From: UBA8752 sp040261275
GTDB taxonomy: Bacteria > Bacteroidota > Bacteroidia > Flavobacteriales_D > Sanyastnellaceae
Reading direction: 5' to 3'
NCBI GenBank assembly: GCA_040261275.1
Contig: JBDQOI010000009.1
Span: 1-64,000 of the forward strand
Length of the DNA: 64,000 nt
Positions 8,080 through 17,600 of the stretch are shown here, piece after piece. Positions within the stretch are counted from its first letter, which is position 1; each line of letters starts with the position of its first letter. The position numbers and the translations under genes were made by a program. Below the pieces are notes generated by a model. The model had not been told where the DNA came from. It did no database searches and saw only the letters and a program-made list of their open reading frames with translations.

Positions 8080-9185
8080 GATGGCAAAGGAAGGGACAAA
8101 GTCGGGGGAGGCGCACACCCGACCCACAGTTCGGATGAATGGTGAACTTGGTAATGGACCGCATCCGGCCCAAACGGATGCCAGCCGCGGGTTTGTGCCC
8201 CTTTTGGGGCGGTCGGGGCAGGAAGGCCACCTCCTGTGATGGCAGGAGAATGACACCACCGGACCTCGTCCCACAGGTCGGATTCGAGGAAGTGCTTCAG
8301 GGTCAAGGCGCCCCCCTCTACCAGCACCGATCGGATTCCTTGGGATTGGAGGTGGGAGAGGACTTGCTCCATGGGAATGGCGGCGAGATTGGGGATTCGG
8401 GTTACATGATCGGCCAACGCTTGGGGGCCTCCCAGGACGATGGCTTTCGGATGCTGGTATACCCGAGCCGCAGGGGCGGTCAATCCTTCAGGGTCCATCA
8501 CAATCGGAATGGGACTGGGCCCGTTGTATTCGCGGGTGTCGAGACTGGGGTTGTCCACATTGACCGTTCCCGCGCCGACCAGTATCGCCTCTTCTTCCGC
8601 ACGCCAGCTGTGGGTGAGCTTGCGGAGCCCGGGCGACGTGATCGGCAGGCTGCCGGTTTGACCCGGCAAACGGGGGGGGTCCATATACCCATCGGCGCTG
8701 ATGGCACATTTCAGCACCACCCAAGGCCGATCCCTCTCCAGGGAGGACAGGAATCGGCGGTTCAGCCACCGCCCTTCAGGCAGGGACTCCATCACGTCGA
8801 CCTGGATGCCGGCACTTCGCATGTGGGCGATTCCACTTCCGGCTACCCGGGGATCGGGGTCCACCGCGCCCACCACCACGCGCGGGATGCCCGAAGCGAC
8901 CATGCGGTCCGAACAAGGAGGAGTGCGCCCGTGGTGGTTGCAAGGCTCCAATGTCACATAGGCCGTGGCATGGGCCAAACGGGGGTCTTGCGGATCCAAG
9001 ACGTTCAAGGCGGCGACTTCTGCATGTGCCCCGCCCACCTCAGCATGCCAGCCTTCCGCTATGGCGATGTCCTCATGAACGATGACACAGCCCACCCGCG
9101 GATTGGGAGCGGTGCCCCAACGTCCATGGGCAGCCAGGACGAGGGCCCGATCCATCCAGTGCTCGTCCTGCGATGTCAGGGCCAT
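8076..9185 (-). CDS. ribD: bifunctional riboflavin biosynthesis deaminase/reductase RibD
   Basis: RibD deaminates 2,5-diamino-6-ribosylamino-pyrimidinone 5'-phosphate and then reduces the ribosyl side chain, in the cytoplasm. The 369-residue protein has an N-terminal deaminase domain with the zinc ligands HAEVAAL and LEPCNHHGRTPPC, and a C-terminal reductase domain with LKCAISADGY, AEEEAILVGAGTV, DNPSLDTR and SVLVEGGALTL. Length is normal. The stop overlaps the next transporter gene (ATGA) and the start lies 3 bases after the folD stop, so it is inside one transcription unit. No FMN riboswitch is recognisable, consistent with an internal operon position. Confidence 0.95.
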   Translation of the reverse strand: MALTSQDEHWMDRALVLAAHGRWGTAPNPRVGCVIVHEDIAIAEGWHAEVGGAHAEVAALNVLDPQDPRLAHATAYVTLEPCNHHGRTPPCSDRMVASGIPRVVVGAVDPDPRVAGSGIAHMRSAGIQVDVMESLPEGRWLNRRFLSSLERDRPWVVLKCAISADGYMDPPRLPGQTGSLPITSPGLRKLTHSWRAEEEAILVGAGTVNVDNPSLDTREYNGPSPIPIVMDPEGLTAPAARVYQHPKAIVLGGPQALADHVTRIPNLAAIPMEQVLSHLQSQGIRSVLVEGGALTLKHFLESDLWDEVRWCHSPAITGGGLPAPTAPKGAQTRGWHPFGPDAVHYQVHHSSELWVGCAPPPTLSLPLPS

Positions 9186-9188
9186 GAT

Positions 9189-10112
9189 TCAGGGGCAGGG
9201 TGCAACGCGTTTCGCAGCCACCAGCGTATTGCGCAGGAGACTCACGATGGTCATGGGGCCTACACCACCGGGAACCGGAGTGATCCAACTGCACTTTGGA
9301 GCGACATCCGCATAGTCCACATCGCCTTTCAGACGGAAACCTCGCTTGGCGGTGGCGTCCTCCACCCGGGTGATGCCCACATCGATGACCACGGCACCCT
9401 CCTTGACCATGTCCGCCTTGACCATCCCCGGTCTGCCCACGGCAGCCACGAGAATGTCGGCGCGCCGGCAGTGTTCTGCCAAACCGTGGGTCCGGCTGTG
9501 ACAAAGCGTAACCGTGCAATTCCCAGGCGATCCCGACCGGCTCAGCAACAAGGACATCGGCGTACCAACGATGCTGGAACGGCCGATCACAACGGCGTGC
9601 TTTCCTTCTGTTTCGATGCCATGGCGATCGAGCAATGTCATGATGCCGGCGGGGGTGGCCGGAACAAATCCGGGAAGCCCCAACGCCAGATTGCCCATGT
9701 TGGAAGGGTGGAACCCGTCTACATCCTTGGATGGGGCTACTGCTTCGATGACCGCCTGGTCGTCGATGTGGGCCGGGAGGGGGAGCTGGACGATGAAGCC
9801 GTCAATCTCAGGGTTGCGGTTCAGGTCAAAAACGATGTCCAACAGCGCCTCCTGGGTGATGTCCTCCGGGCGCTCAACGAGGGTGCTGGAAAATCCCACC
9901 TGTTCGCAGCTGCGGACTTTGTGGTCCACATAGGTCCGGCTGGCGCCGTCCTGGCCCACGAGCACGGCAGCCAGATGTGGCTTGCGGTTTCCGGCGGCGA
10001 CCCACTCGGCCACCTCTCCGGCAATTTCCTCCTTGATGCGCCCGGAGAGTCCCTTGCCGTCGAGAATGGATGTATCCATGATGGTCGTTCCGCTATCGAT
10101 TCCCTGGTTCAT
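9189..10112 (-). CDS. folD: methylenetetrahydrofolate dehydrogenase/cyclohydrolase FolD
   Basis: FolD oxidises 5,10-methylene-THF with NADP+ and hydrolyses methenyl-THF to 10-formyl-THF, supplying one-carbon units for purines and formyl-Met-tRNA (fmt lies elsewhere in this window). The 307-residue protein shows the family signatures YVDHKVRSCEQVGF (catalytic Tyr/Lys region), GFIVQLPLPAHID, PSKDVDGFHP, TPAGIMTLL, the Rossmann motif VVIGRSSIVGTPM and ITPVPGGVGPMTI. The ATG at 10112 overlaps the ffh stop; an internal ATG at 10079 just before ILDGK would give the more usual length of about 296 and is a plausible alternative start. Confidence 0.96.
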   Translation of the reverse strand: MNQGIDSGTTIMDTSILDGKGLSGRIKEEIAGEVAEWVAAGNRKPHLAAVLVGQDGASRTYVDHKVRSCEQVGFSSTLVERPEDITQEALLDIVFDLNRNPEIDGFIVQLPLPAHIDDQAVIEAVAPSKDVDGFHPSNMGNLALGLPGFVPATPAGIMTLLDRHGIETEGKHAVVIGRSSIVGTPMSLLLSRSGSPGNCTVTLCHSRTHGLAEHCRRADILVAAVGRPGMVKADMVKEGAVVIDVGITRVEDATAKRGFRLKGDVDYADVAPKCSWITPVPGGVGPMTIVSLLRNTLVAAKRVAPCP

Positions 10113-11467
10113 CGGGGCATGCGCATTCCACCCGGCATGCCGGAACGGGGCATCATACCGGCCAATCCCCTTCGGTTCCCGGTACCGCTCATCATCTTCA
10201 TCATCTTCTTCATTTCGCCGAACTGCTTGATGAGTTGATTGACTTCCTGTACGTTACGTCCGCTTCCCTTCGCAATCCTCGACTTTCGACTTCCGTTCAG
10301 CTTGTCTGGGTTTTTCCGCTCATCCGGGGTCATGGAACGGATGATGGCCTCAATGTGTTTGAAGGCGTCATCATCGATGTCCACATTGCGCAAGGCTTTG
10401 CCCATTCCCGGAACCATGGCGAGCAGGTCCTTGACGTTGCCCATCTTCTTCACTTGCTGAACCTGCTCGAGGAAATCCTCGAAGTCAAAGCTGTTCTTCC
10501 GAATTTTCTTCTCGAGCCTGCGGGCGCTTTCCTGGTCGAATTGCTCTTGGGCCTTCTCAACAAGGGTGACCACGTCTCCCATCCCGAGAATGCGCTGGGC
10601 CATCCGGTCGGGGTGGAAGGGTTCCAGTGCTTCGGGCTTTTCTCCCGTGCCCACGAATTTGACGGGTTTTCCCGTTTCTTCCCGGATGGACAGCGCTGCA
10701 CCGCCTCGGGTATCCCCGTCCATCTTGGTGAGGATGACACCGTCGAATGCGATGCGTTCATGGAAGGCTTGTGCGGTCTTGACCGCATCCTGACCTGTCA
10801 TGGCGTCGACCACGAAAAGGGTCTCTGAGGGTTCGATGGCCGATTTGATCCTGGCGATCTCATCCATCATTTCCTCATCCACAGCCAGGCGACCTGCTGT
10901 ATCGACAATAACAACATCGTTACCATGGCTTCGCGCGTGGCGCAGCGCGGCTTTGGCGATTTCTACCGGATCCTTCTGCTCGCGTTGCGTAAATACGTCA
11001 GCACCTACGCGCTTGGCCATGACTTCCAGCTGATCAATGGCGGCGGGTCGGTACACGTCACAGGCCGCCAGCAGTGGGCGTTTCCCCATTTTGGAGCGCA
11101 GGTGCAAAGCCAGTTTCGCACTGTGGGTGGTCTTTCCGGAGCCCTGCAAGCCACTCATCAAAATCACGGCAGGCTTACCCTTGATATTCAGGTCGCTATG
11201 GGTGCTGCCCATAAAGGATGCAAGCTCCTCCTGTGTGATTTGGACGAGCAGTTGACCGGGCTTGACCGCGGTAAGGACATCCCGTCCCAAAGCGGCCTCC
11301 TTCACTCGGTTGGCGAAACGCTTCGCCACACTGTAATTCACATCGGCATCAACCAGAGCGCGACGGATTTCCTTGGCGGTATCGGCAATGTTGGCTTCGG
11401 TGATGGTGGCCTCGCCACGCATACGCTGGAAGGCCTTTTCAAAGCGGTCACTGAGGTTTTCGAACAT
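10109..11467 (-). CDS. ffh: signal recognition particle protein Ffh (SRP54)
   Basis: Ffh binds the 4.5S/SRP RNA and signal sequences and delivers ribosomes to FtsY at the inner membrane. The 452-residue protein has the N domain (1-90), the GTPase G domain with G1 GLQGSGKTTHSAKLA, G3 DTAGR and G4 TKMDGDTRGG, and the Met-rich M domain at the C terminus (MKKMMKMMSG, MMPRSGMPGGM). Length is normal. It is the first gene of the minus-strand chain ffh-folD-ribD-transporter-SGNH. A possible -7 box lies just upstream (11475-11482). Confidence 0.97.
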   Translation of the reverse strand: MFENLSDRFEKAFQRMRGEATITEANIADTAKEIRRALVDADVNYSVAKRFANRVKEAALGRDVLTAVKPGQLLVQITQEELASFMGSTHSDLNIKGKPAVILMSGLQGSGKTTHSAKLALHLRSKMGKRPLLAACDVYRPAAIDQLEVMAKRVGADVFTQREQKDPVEIAKAALRHARSHGNDVVIVDTAGRLAVDEEMMDEIARIKSAIEPSETLFVVDAMTGQDAVKTAQAFHERIAFDGVILTKMDGDTRGGAALSIREETGKPVKFVGTGEKPEALEPFHPDRMAQRILGMGDVVTLVEKAQEQFDQESARRLEKKIRKNSFDFEDFLEQVQQVKKMGNVKDLLAMVPGMGKALRNVDIDDDAFKHIEAIIRSMTPDERKNPDKLNGSRKSRIAKGSGRNVQEVNQLIKQFGEMKKMMKMMSGTGNRRGLAGMMPRSGMPGGMRMPR

Positions 11468-11474
11468 GGAAGGA

Positions 11475-11482
11475 CAAAGGTA
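11475..11482 (-). promoter_or_regulatory. candidate -7 box for ffh operon
   Basis: On the minus strand this reads TACCTTTG, an exact match to the Bacteroidota -7 consensus TAnnTTTG. It ends 7 bases before the ffh ATG, so transcription would start at or very near the start codon (leaderless or nearly so). No clear -33 TTG element was found at the expected distance, so this is a weak call. Confidence 0.3.
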
Positions 11483-11532
11483 ATCCGCACCCTGTCGCCC
11501 CTGTATTTATTGGTGTTTCAGTCATTTGTAGT

Positions 11533-11580
11533 CGACGAAACGAAACTTTTTTACGACGAATAGGCTAAAACATCGACGAA
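11533..11580. repeat. three phased CGACGAA direct repeats between divergent genes
   Basis: The heptamer CGACGAA occurs at 11533-11539, 11554-11560 and 11574-11580. The starts are 21 and 20 bases apart, two helical turns, so all three face the same side of the DNA. They sit in the short region between ffh (minus) and the giant secreted-protein gene (plus), ending 28 bases before the likely ATG of the latter. A regulator-binding site is an inference; no regulator is identified. Confidence 0.45.
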
Positions 11581-11608
11581 ATTGTGTAATTTAGATGTGC
11601 TTAACTGC

Positions 11609-14600
11609 ATGAACATGCGCTTTCAACTGTACTCCCTCGCTTGTTTGCTGGTCACCTTTCTGGGTGCAGCATCTGCTCAAAATGACTGCTTCGATGTCGC
11701 TGGCGACACGGCAGGCTTCCACCTTTCCGTGGAAACCCATGCCACCGATGTGGTGGGCGGAATGACAACATATCGCGTCTACATGGCCACCCCGGCTGTG
11801 GATGACTTTGTTTCGGCTTGCATCGGTGATGCTTCTGCACCGTTGTTCCTGAATACCACGACGTCCTTCTATCAGGACCCGCTGGGAGGAACGACTGCGG
11901 CAACCATCAATCCGCTGTTTTTCGGACCCTTCCCCGACGCCCAGTATGACAGCTGGGTAACGATCGGAATTGACCAGCAACCCGTGCTCGCCAACGGTGA
12001 GACGGACGTTGCAGTTCTGGTCGATCCGAATGTTGCTTCTTGGGAAATCGGTTTCAGCGCGGGAGGGAATGTGGACATCAGCTCGCCCATCGGCGGGGGA
12101 TGGTACATCTTGCCGAGCAGTTCAAATGGAGTGAGCGGAACGGACCAAAAAGTGCTTCTGGCTCAATTGACCACGGATGGGGAGATCAGCGGTCAGTTGT
12201 ACATCCAGGTTTTCCCGAACGGAGACCAGAGCCAGTTGATTGAAGCCGTATACAGTTTCCAGCAGACTTCCTGTGGCACCCCCGGTTGCACGGACAGTGC
12301 AGCCTGCAACTATGACGGATCCGCCACATCGGATGACGGCTCTTGCTCTTACGCTGAAGCCAACTTCGATTGTAATGGCGATTGCCTGACCACGGAAACG
12401 ACCTTCAACGTCGACATGTCATGCAGCGGTGAGACTTTCTCCACCGTCCACTTAACCGGTCCTTGGTGCGGATGGTGCGGTGCTTATTCTTGGAACACCT
12501 TGACCGACCTTGACGGCGACAGCGTGTATACGGTTTCCGTCTGTTTGCCCGCGGGTGATGTGGAGTACAAGTACATGATCGACGACTGGGCCGCCCAGGA
12601 AAACCTGATCGACGATGCCCAAAGTGGAGGTGCCTGCGCAGCGATAACGGATGCGGCCACCTATGCGAACCGCTTGACGGCTTCCGGTTCCACGACCAAC
12701 GATACTTACGGTAGCTGCTTGACTTGTGCCGAACAGACCGAGGCTGCCAACGGTTGTACGGACGACGATGCCACCAACTACAGTGCTACCGCAACGACCG
12801 ACGACGGTTCGTGCTTGTACAATGTGACCTTCCAGGTCGACATGAGCCAAGCTGGACTCCAGCCCGGTGATGTCGCCTACGTCAACGGTTCCTTCAACGG
12901 TTGGTGTGGCGATTGCAACCCCCTCGACGATACCGACGCTGACGGTGTGTGGACGGCTACCTTGCCGCTTGCCCCTGGCGTTGCTGAATACAAGTTCACC
13001 ATCAATGGCTGGACGGCCCAGGAAGAGCTCGGAGTAGGCGCATCCTGCGACTACAATCCAGCCGACGGTTTCGCCAACCGCGGATTTGATCTGGTCGATG
13101 CGCCTCTTACGCTTCCGCTCGTATGCTACAACAGCTGCAGCGAGTGCACCGAGGACATCGCAGGCTGCATGGACAGTGCGGCTACCAACTACAACGACCA
13201 GGCGACTTCAGACAATGGCACCTGCCAGTATCCCGTCACCTTCCGGGTGGACATGGGCAACTTCGGCGGCACCTTCGGTGTGGTCAACGTCAATGGTTCC
13301 TTCAATGGATGGTGCGGCGATTGTAACCCCTTGACGGCTGTCGGTGACGATGTCTACGAGGTGACCCTCAACATCACTGCGGACACCATCGAGTACAAGT
13401 TCACGCTGGACGGATGGTCACAGCAGGAGAACTTCACGCCCGGTGCTTCTTGCACCAGCACCATTGACGGATTCACCAACCGCAGTCTGGTGGTGGACGG
13501 TCCCCAAGACCTCGCGGTCGTATGCTGGGAGACCTGCGAGGCTTGCCTCGACTTCCCCGGTTGCATGGACGCCACGGCTGTAAATTATGACAGCACGGCC
13601 CTGATTGACGACGCATCCTGCCAGTACGCCATCACCTTCCAGGTGGACATGAACCAGTACGGCCTGGCCGCTGGTGATGTGGTGAATCTCAACGGTACCT
13701 ACAACGGTTGGTGCGGTGCATGCAACGCCATGGACGACACCGATGCCGATGGCATTTACACTTTTACCGTGAACCTCACGGAAGGCACGCAGGAATACAA
13801 GTTCACCGTCAACGGCTGGTCCGACCAGGAGTATTTCGACGGAACCGAGTCCTGCACGACCGCTCCGGCCGAGTTCGTCAACCGTGTCATCACGGTCGAC
13901 GGAAACGCCACCCTCCCGGCGGTTTGCTGGAACAGCTGCGAGGCCTGCCCGGTCTTTGGCTGTACTGACGCTACCGCGTGCAACTATGCACCGGGTGCGG
14001 ATACCGAAGACGGCTCTTGCTACTACTGCTGTGCCGATCTCGGCAGCGACTTTGCCGGATACGGCCTCGAGCAGGAAATCGTGGCTTTCGAGGGCATCCC
14101 CGGAATGACGACCTACCGCTTCTACGTGACCACCCCCAACGCTGACGATGTCGTGAGCGCGGTGAGTGGCGACGAGGACGCTCCCACTTTGATCAACACC
14201 ACAGGTTCCTTCTACCAGGACGCCTTGGGCGGCGTTTTCCCGAACGCCATCAACCCGACGCTGTTCTCATCGTTCCCCACGTTGGAGTACGACAGCTGGT
14301 TGACCATTGGTATCGATCAGGCTCCAGATCTCGCAGCAGGTGAAGCCCAGGTGGGTTATGCCGAGGCCGAGAGCTGGATCACCGAATTCGAGGCGGGTCA
14401 AAACCTCGCCATCAACGGATTCTTTGGCGGTGCCTGGTACGTCACCAGTGACAACACCAACGGTGTTGCCGGTGACGACAACAAGGTGCTCATTGCCCAG
14501 ATCACCACGGATGGTGAATTGAGCGGACAGTTTGTGGTCCAGATTTTCCCGAACGGTCAAGGCGAAGGACTCGGCGACATCGCCACCCTGACCTTCGGAC

Positions 14601-17600
14601 CCCACACGGACGATGTGGCTCCCACTTTCGACAACTTCCCGGCCGACGTGACCGTGGGCTGCGACGACGCACTTCCCTCGGCCGATGTGACGGCAAGCGA
14701 TGATTGTTCCTCCGCTACCGTGACCATGTCGGAAACGACTTCAGGAGACGGATGCCTCTCTACGGTCAGCCGCACCTACACGGCCACGGACCTCGATGGC
14801 AATACGTCCATCGATACGTGGACCATCACCGTAGTGGATGACGCCGCTCCGGTGTTCACGGCGCCTGCCGACATTACGGTGACCTGCGGTGACGACCTCG
14901 ACCCGAGCAATACGGGCGATGTGACCTCTGTCACCGACTGCAACACCTACACCATCACTTGGAACGACGCCCAGATCTTCAACATGGATCCCTGTGTGGG
15001 CGGTGATACCCGCGCCCGCACTTGGCGTGTGACCGATGCCTGTGGCAATGAAGCTGTGGACATCCAAGTCATCACCGTGGTGGACGGTGCGGCTCCGACG
15101 TTCGTCGAGGTACCCAACGACACCACGATTTCCTGTGACGCGTCAGTGCCGGCAACCGATGTTGTGGCAGCAGATGATTGTGGAAGTGTGACCACGACCC
15201 AGGCCGACGTGACGTTGGACGGCGAGTGCACCGGAAGCAGCACCATTGAGCGGACTTTCACCGCCACGGACCCCTGTGGAAACAGCACGACCTATGTCCA
15301 GACCATCACGGTGGCCGACACGACGGCTCCGACCTTCACGAGCGTACCCGCCGATGTGACCGTGGGCGTCTATGACGACGTACCCGTCGACATGGCAGAG
15401 GCCAGCGACAACTGCAGCAGCGCTACGGTCCTTTACAGCGATGTAATCGACGGCAGTGCCAACGACTACGCCCTGATTCACCGCACCTTCACGGCCGTGG
15501 ACGCCTGTGGCAACTCCGCTTCGGTCACCCAGACCATCACGGTGCTCGAGGTGCTGGGCTGTACTGACGGAATGGCCTGCAATTACAACGATGTGGCCAC
15601 TGCCGATGATGGCAGCTGTGATTACTGTTCATGCGACGGCGTATTCCCGCCAACGGGGCCGTACAACCTGGACATCGATACCATCGAGGATGGCATCGAA
15701 GGCATGACCACCTACCAAGTCTATCTGACGCTTGAGAATGCTGCGGATTTCGTCAGCGCCGTGACCGGTGATTCTGACAACCCCAGTTTCGTTCGCACCA
15801 GCACTTCCTTCCATCAGGACCCCCTCGGTTCTGCCAATGCCCATGGAATCAACCCTCTCGTCGTCGACGCCTTCCCGGCCTTGGCTTATGACAGCTGGGT
15901 TTCCATTGGACTCGAGAGTGCAGCAGATGCCGCGGCAGGAGAAGGGGAGGTGAGCCTTGTAGAAGGTGAGCCTTGGGTCAACGCCTTCGAATCCGGAGGT
16001 GACCTCGATCTCACCGGCCAGTACGGTGGCGGTTGGTTCATCTTGAACGGTGCCCAGAACGGTACGGCTGGGGAAGACCTGCGCGTCCTGCTCGGTCAGT
16101 TCACCACGGACGGCGTGTTCAGCGGTCAGCTGTACGTCCAAGTATTCCCGAACGGAGACGGATCCAACATGCAATTCCAGACGGTGCGCTGGGGTGAGCC
16201 GCAGTGCGGTTGCCAATTGGCCGACGCCTGCAACTACGATCCTTCTACCGCCTACACGGACAACGACAACTGCTTGTACCCGGCAGACTTGTACGGTGCC
16301 GACCACTTCGATTGTGACGGCAACTGCTTGAACGATACGGATCAAGACGGCGTATGCGACGAGGACGAGGTGCCCGGTTGTACCGATGAGACGGCCTGTA
16401 ACTACGAGGAAGAAGCCACCGACGAAAACGGTTCCTGCACCTATCCTCCCTACGGATACGAGTGCGACGGTTCCTGCATCTCCGACACGGACAACGACGG
16501 CATCTGCGATCTGAATGAGGTGCTGGGTTGTAACCTGCCCAACGCATGTAACTACGACAGCGCATCCACCGAGAACGACGGAAGCTGCACCTTCGATTGC
16601 TACGGTTGTACCGATACTGGGGCTGCAAACTACCAGGCGGACGCCCTCCTCGACGATGGATCCTGCGTCTACGGTGGTTGTACGAACGCCTCTGCGTCCA
16701 ACTACGACGCTACTGCGGACTTCAACGACGGTTCCTGCCAATTCACGGGTTGTACCAACCCGCAGGCCTGCAACTTCACCGTGGGGGCCAATGTGGACGA
16801 CGGATCCTGCGACACTTGGTCCTGCGCGGGCTGCACCAATCCCCTGGCTTGCAACTATGATGCTACCGCCACGCTCAACGACGGATCCTGTGAGTTCTTC
16901 GCGTGCCGAGGGTGTATGGATGCCGACGCGGTCAACTACGACGGCACGGCGACCATCGACGACGGTTCCTGCCTCTTCGGCGGATGTCTCGACCCCGCAG
17001 CGTCCAATTACGATGCCACGGTGGACTTCAGCGATGGATCTTGCGATTACGAGGGTTGCACCAACCCATTGGCTTGCAACTATGACATCAATGCCACCGT
17101 CAATGATTTGTCCTGTGAATTCGAGAGTTGCGCTGGATGTATGATCACGTTCGCGTGCAACTACGATCCAGAAGCCACCATCCTTGTGGAGAGTGCTTGT
17201 GACTTCTACAGCTGCTGTGGTGATCCTGCTGCCGACAACTATGAGGCAGGCGTGGCCGATTTCCTGACCTATGGATGTACCTATGGCGGGTCTGCTCCGT
17301 CGGTCGAGTTCGTGGGCTGCGAATTGCCCTTTGCCTGCAACTTCGGCGATACCGAAAACGACTGTGAGTTCTCCTCCTGTGCCGGTTGTACCGAGGCTGG
17401 AGCCTGCAACTACGATGCGGATGCCACCATCCCTGTCACCTGTCTCTATCCTGAGGACATTTTCGGTGTGACCTATGTGGATTGCTTGGGAGATTGCTTG
17501 ACGGATGTCAACAGCAATGGCCTCTGCGACGAAACGGAGATCAGTGGTTGCACGAACACCGCTGCCTGCAACTTCGACGCCTCTGCCACATTGGATGACG

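Noticed and set aside
8139..10238. A 699-residue plus-strand open frame across ribD, folD and ffh
   Set aside because: It is antisense to three firm housekeeping genes with intact motifs. Its translation is rich in His, Gly and Arg and has no known pattern.
14029..14600. Module A as a cohesin partner of the dockerin-like tails
   Set aside because: Length (about 195 against about 145 residues) and motif order differ, and I see no cohesin signatures. Kept only as something to test by structure prediction.
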